This document shows, one piece after another, positions 1 through 7,031 of a stretch of 64,000 nucleotides of DNA. Position 1 is the stretch's first letter. Each line of letters opens with the position of its first letter. Where the stretch lies: contig NZ_JAEUGD010000059.1 in the NCBI RefSeq assembly GCF_016775155.1, positions 1 through 64,000 of the forward strand, written 5' to 3'. The translations under genes were made by a program, and so were the position numbers. A model generated the notes under the pieces. It did no database searches. It had not been told where the DNA came from and saw only the letters and a program-made list of their open reading frames with translations. The stretch is from Fulvivirga marina (GTDB lineage: Bacteria > Bacteroidota > Bacteroidia > Cytophagales > Cyclobacteriaceae).

Positions 1-289
1 TGGCTCGTATTATTAAATGGCAGTGGTTACTCATCACAACCCACGCATATATTTCAAGGCCTTTTACCTTTTGACAATGCTTTAAACTGGCCAACAAAAT
101 ATCTACATACTCAGGACGTGTAAATACATCTACCCACTGATGCACTGTAAATGTCACATAATGTACAGCCCCCTGATCTCGAACTACATATGCATATCCC
201 ATACTGCTAATTTAGCGTGCCACGTTGAAAACCCTACTAATCATTTTTTTATTATGTATGTGTGTCGCGTTGCAAACGCTACGATAAGG

Positions 290-312
290 CTTCGACATTA
301 CAAATGTCGAAG
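290..312. repeat. Perfect inverted repeat in gene-free left end
   Basis: CTTCGACAT and ATGTCGAAG form a perfect 9-bp stem around a 5-nt loop. No T-tract follows on either strand, so it is not a clear terminator. Apart from this hairpin and the intron-like remnant at 664-773, I see no convincing gene in 1-1005. A minus-strand reading at about 365-465 gives a short protein-like tail (ending NKNDFTDK, then stop) that could be the end of a decayed gene. Confidence 0.5.
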
Positions 313-663
313 AGCCAGGGGCTAGATGGGGCCGGCTTGCTTATAGCTGTTATTAGCGGTTCGGGCTTTTTTTCATTTGTCCGTAAAGTCATTTTTGTTC
401 TGTCTAATGTAATCTACCAGAAATTGTTGCAAGTTTTCAGTCTGATAAAGTTCATAGAATTCACCTCCCTGTTTTTCAGAGCTCGTTGACCGATAGCTAC
501 TATGGTTTCTGCTAACTTCTTCCCCATGCCTGGAGCAGAACCCGAATGAGCTGGTAGGCAGTAGCTCTGAGTCCGGTTTTAGGAACTACAATAACCTTAT
601 CACACCTTAAAGGATACGAAAGTATGATGGGCTACTACTTGAAATTCAAACCCAAAATTCAAT

Positions 664-773
664 GAACCGCCGTATACGAGACCCGCACGTACGGTGGTCA
701 TACCTACATTTTATTCCGGTAGATAAATGTGAGAGGCGCACCGTGGGCTTATGGCTAACGGCCGTCTACTCAT
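664..773 (+). mobile_element. Group II intron 3' remnant (domain V/VI-like)
   Basis: Bases 664-698 form a hairpin typical of group II intron domain V: ACCGCCGTA pairs with TACGGTGGT (one G-U pair), with internal AC/GCAC-type bulge sequence as in bacterial introns. Bases 729-773 (from GTGAGAGGCG to CGTCTACTC) resemble domain VI and the 3' splice region. About 30 extra bases separate the two parts, which is longer than usual. No reverse transcriptase/maturase is encoded upstream, so this would be a dead 3' fragment. The family is recognised by eye only; a covariance-model search would settle it. Confidence 0.45.
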
Positions 774-1005
774 TTATGCTCTTTTCAAATTGATCAATTC
801 TCCACCCCAGCTTTCATCGTACCCCAAAAGAGGTATCCACAAATACCCCCCTTTTACGGTAGAATTTCTATAAAACAATAGATCAACTTTGAAATGTAAT
901 CAAGAAACGAGATTCGATTGAGTAGCTATTATCAGTTTTTTGATTACAAAGGCAGGAACGGAAAAGCCTATATGAAATAATTAGAACTACTTAAAAAATA
1001 GAATT

Positions 1006-2133
1006 ATGTCCAAAATAACTTGTTTCAAACAAACAACTAATCAAGTTTTCGAACTAGACACTAGCACAACTCTTGATAAGATAAGAACAACACTAACATC
1101 TGCAGGTTTTATGCCTCCTGATGATGAAGCTCAAAACATTGGTTACCGATTTGTCGCGTATCAAGCCAAAGACACCAGGAACCTTGATGATTGTTTAATT
1201 GCAAAAAGCGTTGAGCATCTAGTCCCTTTGAGTGGGGTTTTGGGACCAGCTCAACAGCTCATTATAACTAATGAATTTGCTACGTCTAAACCAGATTTAA
1301 TGGGGATTGGCGTTGATTGGTGGTTCAATAGATATGTTGGAGCTCAGGTTACATTGAATCAGACTGATGCCAGCGCAATTGAGCAAAATCAAAAGATAGG
1401 GGCATTTCCTCCTTTGATGCTTACTAACGTAATACCTACAAGTAAAAATGTAACTGGAATCTATGATAACGTTTGCGTTTGTGTTGATGGTACCGTGGTG
1501 GATATGAGTCTTAGCTCTTGGGGGGCAGCAGGATATGCAGAATACATTGGTGCAGATTCAGGAGAACCAGTTGTAGATGGCTTGTTTTTACCCTACAATC
1601 AGAATGCCATTAACAGCTACTGTACTGGGGCACCATTTAGAAGATGGGCTGGTAACCCTCCTACCACAATTCAAATACAAGGTACGGATGAAGTAAGTAT
1701 AGCACCCGGTAAAACTTTGTCATATCAAAGAGTAACCTTCAAAACAGCTCGAATAACTCATTGGAGCAGAGGGTCAGAAAGCGTAACTAGTAATGCTACT
1801 CCACCACCTTTGAATGCTCCGACAGAAATGGCCTTATTTGAAAATGGGCCAATGATGGCGATGGCTCATGAAACAGCTGCCTCGAATCAAAGGCAAATAG
1901 CTGATGCTAAGAAAGGCGCCGTAGTGGTACCCGGAAATGGTATAAAACCGGGAACTCCTACTCATGGAGGTAGTTCAAATCAACAATTTGGTAAGCCTAT
2001 TTCAGTAACTGTAGATCCTTGGACCGATGCACTTGGGGAAGTGGTGGTTTATTTCTTCGTGTTTAAGAGTCACGCAGACGCTGTCGCCACTATTAATGGA
2101 ATAAATGCTCCAGATCCCAATATCTGGAACTAA
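1006..2133 (+). CDS. Unrecognised protein paired with the MACPF-like gene
   Basis: A 375-residue protein of no family I can name. It has no signal peptide or membrane segment. Residues 1-45 resemble the N-terminus of the next protein: a beta-strand-like start, then ELDTSTTLDKIRTTLTSAGF against ELDINAKLSDTRKTLENLGL, each followed by an M-x-x-(D/E)D stretch. The remainder is rich in W, Y, N and G (for example GVDWWFNRYVGAQVTLN near 103-119) and ends in an aromatic VVVYFFVFKSHADA segment near 348-361, which suggests a compact beta-rich fold. The gene is 39 bp upstream of the MACPF-like gene on the same strand, so co-expression is likely. A partner, adaptor or immunity role is inference only. The start follows an A-rich leader typical of Bacteroidota. 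Confidence 0.85.
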   Translation: MSKITCFKQTTNQVFELDTSTTLDKIRTTLTSAGFMPPDDEAQNIGYRFVAYQAKDTRNLDDCLIAKSVEHLVPLSGVLGPAQQLIITNEFATSKPDLMGIGVDWWFNRYVGAQVTLNQTDASAIEQNQKIGAFPPLMLTNVIPTSKNVTGIYDNVCVCVDGTVVDMSLSSWGAAGYAEYIGADSGEPVVDGLFLPYNQNAINSYCTGAPFRRWAGNPPTTIQIQGTDEVSIAPGKTLSYQRVTFKTARITHWSRGSESVTSNATPPPLNAPTEMALFENGPMMAMAHETAASNQRQIADAKKGAVVVPGNGIKPGTPTHGGSSNQQFGKPISVTVDPWTDALGEVVVYFFVFKSHADAVATINGINAPDPNIWN

Positions 2134-2172
2134 TTGGAACCAATTAATTACAATTAAAGAAAAGAACAAAAA

Positions 2173-3429
2173 ATGAAACTTATTACTGTAAATAACACGA
2201 ACAGTGGCGCTGATAAAAGCGTCGAATTAGACATTAATGCAAAGCTTAGTGATACCAGAAAAACCCTTGAGAATTTAGGGTTAATGTCGCAAGAAGACTT
2301 CTTTCTTGAGAATGGCAAAACTGAAATTGAAAAACCTCAAGAACCACAAATTCCTCTATCGGAGGTAGTTTATGACGGGAAGTTGACCGTTGGAAGCCCT
2401 CAGCTCCCAGGAGGAAATGCTGTGGATCGTTACAACCAAATGTCAGTTGCAGAGAAAAATGCACTATTCTCAAATATTCAAATCTTTAGAGGCTTGACAG
2501 TTACTCAAGAGTTAGGCTTTGGGAAAACATTCAAAGATTTATACTATTGGAAAGACGGTAACATGCCAGCCGCAAACAACCCTCGTATCCTTACAGAGGT
2601 GGATTACTCGTATACCTTCAATAAGGTTACATCAATGCTTACCACTTTTGGATCTGATTCAGGATCTATCTCTTTTGAAAGTCCGTATGCTAGTGCAGAA
2701 GCTAACTTCAAATATGAGCAGGAACATTCAACTTCATCTGAAGAGGTGACTGAATATTTGAATGCTCGATTTATAGTAAGGAAGGTGGAATTGGATGTCG
2801 CTATGAACTCTCTCTCGGTGAATCCTGAATTCATCCACGCTATCGAAGAAGCAGTTAAGAATTGCGATCCAAATAATAACTCTCAAGGAATGCAGGGATA
2901 CTCAAATCTTTTAGAAGTTCTTAATGAGTGGGGTTATTACGTTCCTTTAACGTTTACCCTAGGTGGTGTACTTTACTCTAGTGATACAACAAAGATCACT
3001 GAGTTTAGCGATGCAGAATCTAAAAAAGAGGAGTTTGGTGGATCATTTAAAGCTGCATTTGATGGTATCGGTGGTGGTGGCTCCTATCAGCATGCACAGG
3101 GATCAAGTTCTAAAACAACATCCTCCAGTAAATTTCAGGATATCACCATTGATCAGGTTGGCGGAGCAGCTGGATCAACTAACGACTATAATACTTGGGC
3201 AAAATCGTTAGATCAGGCAATAAACTGGAATCTTGCATCTGCTTCTAAGCTTTTACCAAGTTTGGTGCTGGTTAGCTTAGGAGATGAAAATGCAAAAAAT
3301 GCTTTAAACACATGTTTGAGTTTACTCAATGGTTACAATTCTGTAGGTTCCCTTCAGTACCTGCAACCTTATCTGAATATGGGGGATTACTCAAGTGTGG
3401 TTTCATCTATTCTTAATCCTTTTGGTTAA
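2173..3429 (+). CDS. MACPF (perforin-like) pore-forming candidate
   Basis: A 418-residue protein. Residues 1-45 are the small module shared with the upstream neighbour. Residues of about 80-400 resemble a MACPF/perforin core: a conserved-looking NEWGYYVPLTFTLGG segment at 251-265 corresponds to the family's G-(T/S)-H-Y…GG signature. It is followed by a glycine/serine-rich amphipathic stretch (about 285-330) of the kind that unfurls into the second transmembrane hairpin. The canonical His of the signature is Tyr here. There is no signal peptide, so release would need lysis, an extracellular contractile system or another route. Known family members insert rings into membranes (immune effectors, fungal and bacterial toxins, Bacteroidales antibacterial proteins). 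Assignment rests on pattern only; a structure prediction would test it. A terminator-like hairpin follows 27 bp after the stop. Confidence 0.6.
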   Translation: MKLITVNNTNSGADKSVELDINAKLSDTRKTLENLGLMSQEDFFLENGKTEIEKPQEPQIPLSEVVYDGKLTVGSPQLPGGNAVDRYNQMSVAEKNALFSNIQIFRGLTVTQELGFGKTFKDLYYWKDGNMPAANNPRILTEVDYSYTFNKVTSMLTTFGSDSGSISFESPYASAEANFKYEQEHSTSSEEVTEYLNARFIVRKVELDVAMNSLSVNPEFIHAIEEAVKNCDPNNNSQGMQGYSNLLEVLNEWGYYVPLTFTLGGVLYSSDTTKITEFSDAESKKEEFGGSFKAAFDGIGGGGSYQHAQGSSSKTTSSSKFQDITIDQVGGAAGSTNDYNTWAKSLDQAINWNLASASKLLPSLVLVSLGDENAKNALNTCLSLLNGYNSVGSLQYLQPYLNMGDYSSVVSSILNPFG

Positions 3430-3456
3430 TCACGGACGGGACAAATTCATGTATTT

Positions 3457-3483
3457 AAAAGGTGTTCATTAGGAGCACCTTTT
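3457..3483. terminator. Bidirectional terminator hairpin after the MACPF-like gene
   Basis: AAAAGGTGTTC pairs with GAGCACCTTTT (11 bp, one G-U) around a 5-nt loop. The A-rich left arm and T-rich right arm allow termination on the plus strand, ending the 1006-3429 pair. Confidence 0.7.
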
Positions 3484-3608
3484 CTCTCGTCTCGCACATA
3501 GCCAAGCCTTGATTTAAATTTAAAACTTGTGGCGGACTTTCCAATCCCCACAAAACTATCCTGACCAATGAAATCCCATTCATTCATAGCATATGTTAGC
3601 AGAATTTT

Positions 3609-4460
3609 TTAGTTGACCAATTCCCTAAGTTCTTTGGCAATATCAGAAATACTCATTATTGACGAATTTAAGGCTACTTTGTCGGCCAGGGTTGGGCTGT
3701 ATTGAATCACTTCATCTTTAGACACTTTATGCCAAATAGGAAGAATTACTTTTACTCCATTCATTTCCTTCGTGACAAGCCCATCTAGTTCATATTGAGT
3801 CCAGTTTTTGTTGAAAAATGCAGTTGACAAAACTACTATTCCATATTTCGAGTTCTTTAGTCCTTCATCGATTGATCTTCTTAGGCTGTCCCCGATTTTA
3901 AGCTGGAATTCATCATACCAAATTGAAAGACCTAAATCTGATAATCGGTCAGCAAGAAGCCTGACAAAGCCCTCTTTATCCTCTGATGCATGAGAAATGA
4001 AAAAATCATATTTTTTCTGGCTGGTAATTGTTTTGTTGATATTAATATCGGTTGAAAGAGACTTTTGTTTTTGAAGCTCGTAGGTGATTTGTCGGTGGTG
4101 ATTTAGTTCCTCTTGGCGTCTCCTTTTATCAGCTTGTTCCGTTTTTGTTCTTTCTGATCTCAAGTCTCTATCAAGCTGCTGTTGATACTTTAGCTCTTGT
4201 GATTTTTTATCTGCGATTTTTTTAGTCAGATCAGCTTTAGTTTTGGCAATCTTGGCTAGATCACCCTGAATTCTAATCATTTGACTTTGTTTTGACTTTA
4301 GAGAACTGAGGCTAGTGTTCTTAGTTATTGACTTGTCAATCAGGTTTATCTGTTTAGTCTTGTCAAGTTCTTTTTTGGATTCGTCTGCTAGTTTCTTTTC
4401 TAACCCAGCAATATCCTTTCCAATCCGCGCAATATTGTCTTGATTAGTTTTTATACTCAT
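3609..4460 (-). CDS. Coiled-coil TIR-domain protein
   Basis: A 283-residue protein. Residues 1-145 are highly charged (Lys/Glu/Gln) and predicted coiled coil, a likely oligomerisation or sensing part. Residues 150-283 are a TIR domain: YDFFISHASEDK at 151-162, the WYDEF strand/loop near 181-185, and the putative NAD-hydrolase glutamate E224 in WTQYELDG. Bacterial TIR domains commonly cleave NAD+ or make cyclic nucleotide signals in abortive-infection systems such as Thoeris, CBASS and TIR-STING. Here no recognisable sensor partner is adjacent. The next gene upstream is a broken winged-helix-like gene 39 bp away on the same strand. Function as an anti-phage effector is inference from the family and the island setting. 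Confidence 0.9.
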   Translation of the reverse strand: MSIKTNQDNIARIGKDIAGLEKKLADESKKELDKTKQINLIDKSITKNTSLSSLKSKQSQMIRIQGDLAKIAKTKADLTKKIADKKSQELKYQQQLDRDLRSERTKTEQADKRRRQEELNHHRQITYELQKQKSLSTDININKTITSQKKYDFFISHASEDKEGFVRLLADRLSDLGLSIWYDEFQLKIGDSLRRSIDEGLKNSKYGIVVLSTAFFNKNWTQYELDGLVTKEMNGVKVILPIWHKVSKDEVIQYSPTLADKVALNSSIMSISDIAKELRELVN

Positions 4461-4499
4461 GGGATAAACTATTTTAGCTAGTGATGATTAGCGAAAGTT

Positions 4500-4982
4500 T
4501 TAATAAAGTGTGTCAAAACCTTTTTCAGTTAATTCCAAAGTTTGAGGGTTGTTATCATGGTATATTAAATATCCTTGTTCTACAAGTTTGTTTGCGGCTT
4601 CATTAAATCGTTCAGCTTCCACAGGGTTTAGTTTTTGCAGAATTTTAAAGTTTAAGTTCTTCATCATGATTTGATGTCCAGCTCGAGAGTTTTGGTTTTC
4701 AAACTCATGCATAATTATGGTCTCGATTTCTTCTACAGATTTACTATTCGAGTAGAGTTGTTTGAACCCTTCCTCAGTTAGCCTTAAGCACTCTGGTCCA
4801 TTAGTCCCATCTTAATAAGCAACAAAACCTTTGTCAATTAACCTATTAATTGAAGGTTCAATTTCATCTTTTTGTTTCGGATTTAGCATTCTAAATAAAC
4901 TATGATTCAAGTTGCGCATCATTAAGACATGACTTGGTTTTGAATTGGTCTTTTCAAATTCTGCCATTATTAAATCTTCCAT
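4500..4982 (-). pseudogene. Two-repeat winged-helix-like gene with in-frame stop
   Basis: Read from the ATG at 4982, the frame encodes MEDLIMAEFEKTNSKPSHV… and continues, through one TAA at about codon 57, into a 70-residue second half beginning at 4712. The two halves are repeats: each has an (M/-)xEFExxNS opening, an MM(R/K)NLN segment, an LNP turn and a closing (L)xLTE(E/K)GF. In the second half the stop position is His (YLIYHD against FVAY-stop-D). The protein would be about 160 residues of helix-turn-helix/winged-helix type. Either it is a pseudogene or only the second repeat (4500-4712) is translated. It lies directly upstream of the TIR gene on the same strand and could have been its regulator or partner. 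Confidence 0.6.
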
Positions 4983-5045
4983 GGTTCTTTAGGGCTTCGA
5001 TTATGAGTTGCGGTATTTCTGCTAACATCTATACCGACCTCAAGC

Positions 5046-5223
5046 GTTTACAAATGACTATAATCGGATATAACAAGCACTTTAATTTAATCAATTTGCT
5101 CAACAATGTCCTCAAAACTTTCCCAACAGCACAATCTACTTTCCGAAAGTCATTTTTACGCTTCCAAGCGGAATTTAAAGCAAATCATTACCAATGACTT
5201 TGTCAATACCCAACCTTGGGTAT
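5046..5223. repeat. Repeat unit copy 1 with 18-bp palindrome
   Basis: First of three related non-coding units. It starts with GTTTACAAATGACTATAATC, then a GGATATAACAAGC-type stretch, and ends at the perfect palindrome ATACCCAACCTTGGGTAT (5206-5223). Copies 2 and 3 are at 9002-9116 and 10729-11158. Each is followed, 100-200 bp on, by a hairpin and a GTAGCCC sequence like the 3' end of tRNA-Glu. The palindrome could be a protein-binding site or a recombination core. Confidence 0.75.
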
Positions 5224-5325
5224 ATTGAGGGAAAAATTAGGGTTAAGATAGAAATTCTGCTAAGATTGAGGGGATCCCGGAACTCCGCTACACTTCTTCC
5301 GGGAAGGCGAAACGCCTAAAAGTAA

Positions 5326-5386
5326 AAAAGCAGAGTTAAAACTTCGCTCTCGCTCTGTTTCTCGCTCTGTTTCTCGCTCTGCTTTT
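5326..5386 (-). terminator. Terminator-like hairpin 1 with internal tandem repeat
   Basis: AAAAGCAGAG pairs perfectly with CTCTGCTTTT, giving a T-run on the minus strand. The long loop contains short tandem repeats of TCGCTCTGTTTC (about 5343-5380). It sits immediately before GTAGCCCGTGGGAG (from 5387), which echoes the GTAGCCCGTAGGGG of the real tRNA-Glu end, so it is probably a diverged duplicate of the tRNA terminator region. Confidence 0.55.
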
Positions 5387-5500
5387 GTAGCCCGTGGGAG
5401 GACCGACCGTTAAGAAATAATCCGGTGGATTATTTTAGAGAGGGGCCAGCCTGCAGGGTGAGTTGTGGGAGCGTGGGCGTTCGATTCCCCATAAATAAAA

Positions 5501-5530
5501 AAAGGCCTGAATCTACAGATTCAAGCCTTT
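5501..5530 (-). terminator. Terminator-like hairpin 2
   Basis: AAAGGCCTGAATCT pairs with AGATTCAAGCCTTT (14 bp, one G-U pair) with a 2-nt spacer, and an A-tract on the left gives a T-run on the minus strand. It is adjacent to the first copy of the 81-bp repeat that begins GTAGCCCCT, the same arrangement as the tRNA-Glu terminator at 11333-11364. The stretch 4983-5689 otherwise holds only repeats and no gene I can support. Confidence 0.6.
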
Positions 5531-5535
5531 TATTT

Positions 5536-5616
5536 GTAGCCCCTCGCGGACAAATATCGAACCTTTTACTGGCTGATTTGGCTGCAATCAAGGTTTTTGA
5601 AAAAGTGGCATTGTAA
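5536..5616. repeat. 81-bp direct repeat, copy A
   Basis: This 81-bp block matches 9325-9405 with 5 mismatches by eye (about 94%) and no gaps. It begins GTAGCCCC, resembling the 3' end of tRNA-Glu on the minus strand, and contains TATCGAACC where the real tRNA T-arm has AATCGAACC. It is likely the trace of an attachment site or an end of an integrated element. Confidence 0.85.
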
Positions 5617-5689
5617 ATGACTGGAAAGATAGAGCCCATGCGGACGTATTGCGTTATTTCAATCCAAACTAATGGATACGTATCCTTTT

Positions 5690-6152
5690 CTATTTGGAGG
5701 TTAGGAGTCTATTTAATGTGTCTTGAACCTTAGTTAAAGCTGCCTCAACTTGCTTTTTAGAGTACTTGAATTCTCCTCCATGAGCTGCGTCATTTCTCAT
5801 TTTTGCAAGTGCTTCTAATTCTGTAGCTTCAGGAAAGATGATAGTCAATTGCTAGTCCAAGAGAGTATTCATCTTTAGCAGATTTCAGAATACCTAGTGC
5901 AGCTCCTATATTCATCTTTTGACCAGGCCCACCAATAACCCAAATTTCAAATTGTTTAACGAAACGATTAGTAGATACAGACAATTTATCCAAAATGTTC
6001 AAACAACTAGTTGACCACCGTGTAAATGAAACAATATCCTCAATTATTCCCTTTTCATTTGCCCTAAATTCCTCCCAAAGTCTTTCTCCCTCTGAAATTA
6101 AAGAAGATAACCGTTCATGCACAGTTTCATTTATATAAGTCTTTTTATCCAT
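5690..6152 (-). pseudogene. HEPN-like small protein, frameshifted
   Basis: The first frame from the ATG at 6152 gives 107 residues and stops at 5829. In a neighbouring frame the sequence continues sensibly from about 5840 to a TAG at 5690: FPEATELEALAKMRNDAAHG, then a KYSKKQVEAALTKVQ-type helix. The R-N-D-A-A-H element fits the Rx4-6H motif of HEPN domains, which are RNases or nucleotidyltransferase partners in toxin-antitoxin and defence systems. A single-base indel near 5835-5845 would join both parts into one protein of about 150 residues. This could be a real mutation, a sequencing error or a recoding event; I see no strong slippery site. HEPN assignment is from the short motif and all-helical character only. 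Confidence 0.55.
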
Positions 6153-6317
6153 CTAACTCAAATTCTCCTGAAATTGTCTCAATAACGACCAGATAGCGTT
6201 TGTGGCCTATTTGGTTATGAATAGCGGTGAAGGTAGTGAATCTGTCGGAGCGAAACAATAACTGGAGAGTAATGAAAAACACAAAGTAAAATGCCCAACA
6301 AGATGCAAGGAGCACAA

Positions 6318-6336
6318 CGCCAGGAAGTATCTGGCG
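6318..6336. repeat. Small hairpin in intergenic region
   Basis: CGCCAG and CTGGCG form a perfect 6-bp stem around a 7-nt loop in the 268-bp gap between the HEPN-like gene and the next gene. No gene or clear promoter is visible in the gap. Confidence 0.4.
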
Positions 6337-6420
6337 GTAAATTCATGGGAAAGTCCCGTTAAAGTAGGCATAAAGCAACGAGACCATTTGTGCTATTGTT
6401 TGTTACTTTCGTTTCAGGGT

Positions 6421-6828
6421 TCAAAAGATTCCTGATTGGGTTGTTAGCCACCAAACCAATAGACCAACTGCAACACCGATGAATATCTTCTTAATTGTTG
6501 TCACTATAGCAGTTGCTGTCGCTTTTGCAGTTTTAGGAGATGAGGATTTCAAGTGAGTTAACCCGTCCAGAGATATGGAAAATCTGTTGTCTACTGACTC
6601 AAAAATGTTTCCACTGTCCATAGTGACTGAATCCTTCACAAGTTTCTTTTTGTTCACGAGTCCCTTGTTCAGGAGTTCGTCCAAAAGGTCATATGTGGTT
6701 CGTATCTGGTCGGAGGTTACCCGCTTGGACTTGAAGAGTTTGTTAGCCAATTCATACTCGTTCAAAGAGTCCTCTGATTTGAGGGTTCGTAAGACATTCG
6801 TGTACATTTTCTCTTTATCCATTATCAA
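6421..6828 (-). CDS. Small C-terminally anchored protein, unknown function
   Basis: A 135-residue protein I cannot assign. Residues of about 5-60 are helical and charged, with a pattern (Y-E-L-A-N-K-L-F…T-Y-D-L-L-D-E-L-L-N-K-G-L-V) typical of a winged-helix DNA-binding or interaction domain. Residues 113-131 (IFIGVAVGLLVWWLTTQS region) form one hydrophobic transmembrane segment at the C-terminus, so the N-terminal domain would face the cytoplasm. It stands alone between a HEPN-like gene and an inverted repeat. A membrane-linked sensor or effector anchor is possible but unproven. Confidence 0.7.
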   Translation of the reverse strand: MIMDKEKMYTNVLRTLKSEDSLNEYELANKLFKSKRVTSDQIRTTYDLLDELLNKGLVNKKKLVKDSVTMDSGNIFESVDNRFSISLDGLTHLKSSSPKTAKATATAIVTTIKKIFIGVAVGLLVWWLTTQSGIF

Positions 6829-6850
6829 GATTTAAAAAAGGTAACGTTTG

Positions 6851-6954
6851 GCTATTTGCAGTGACTGGTTTTGAATCATCTTTGTCCACCGTCATGAAGG
6901 TAATAACGAAGATAAAACTTTATACTTACACATCAACCAGCCATTGCAAATAGC
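6851..6954. repeat. Inverted repeat with 20-bp arms (MITE- or REP-like)
   Basis: The arm at 6851-6870 (GCTATTTGCAGTGACTGGTT) matches the reverse complement of 6935-6954 at 18 of 20 positions. The approximately 64-bp interior could fold into a long hairpin in RNA. It lies between two convergent-free minus-strand genes. No transposase is nearby. Confidence 0.65.
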
Positions 6955-7031
6955 TGCTGTAATGTACACCTGTAGAAACTTTTTCCCTGGACGTTTTTCG
7001 ACTGCTGACAATGTCGAATGACGTTTGGTAC

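Noticed and set aside
140-489. Two small plus-strand open frames at the left end
   Set aside because: Cys/His/Lys-rich translations with no family resemblance, in DNA showing a hairpin and intron-like sequence; coding is not supported.
5387-5482. Possible second tRNA (GTAGCCCG and GTTCGATTCCCC pieces)
   Set aside because: The pieces are on opposite reading senses and cannot be folded into a cloverleaf; they are better explained as tRNA-end relics.
5425-5639. Overlapping small open frames of 63 and 69 residues
   Set aside because: They run through the hairpin and the 81-bp repeat, which is tRNA-end-like non-coding DNA; neither looks like a protein.
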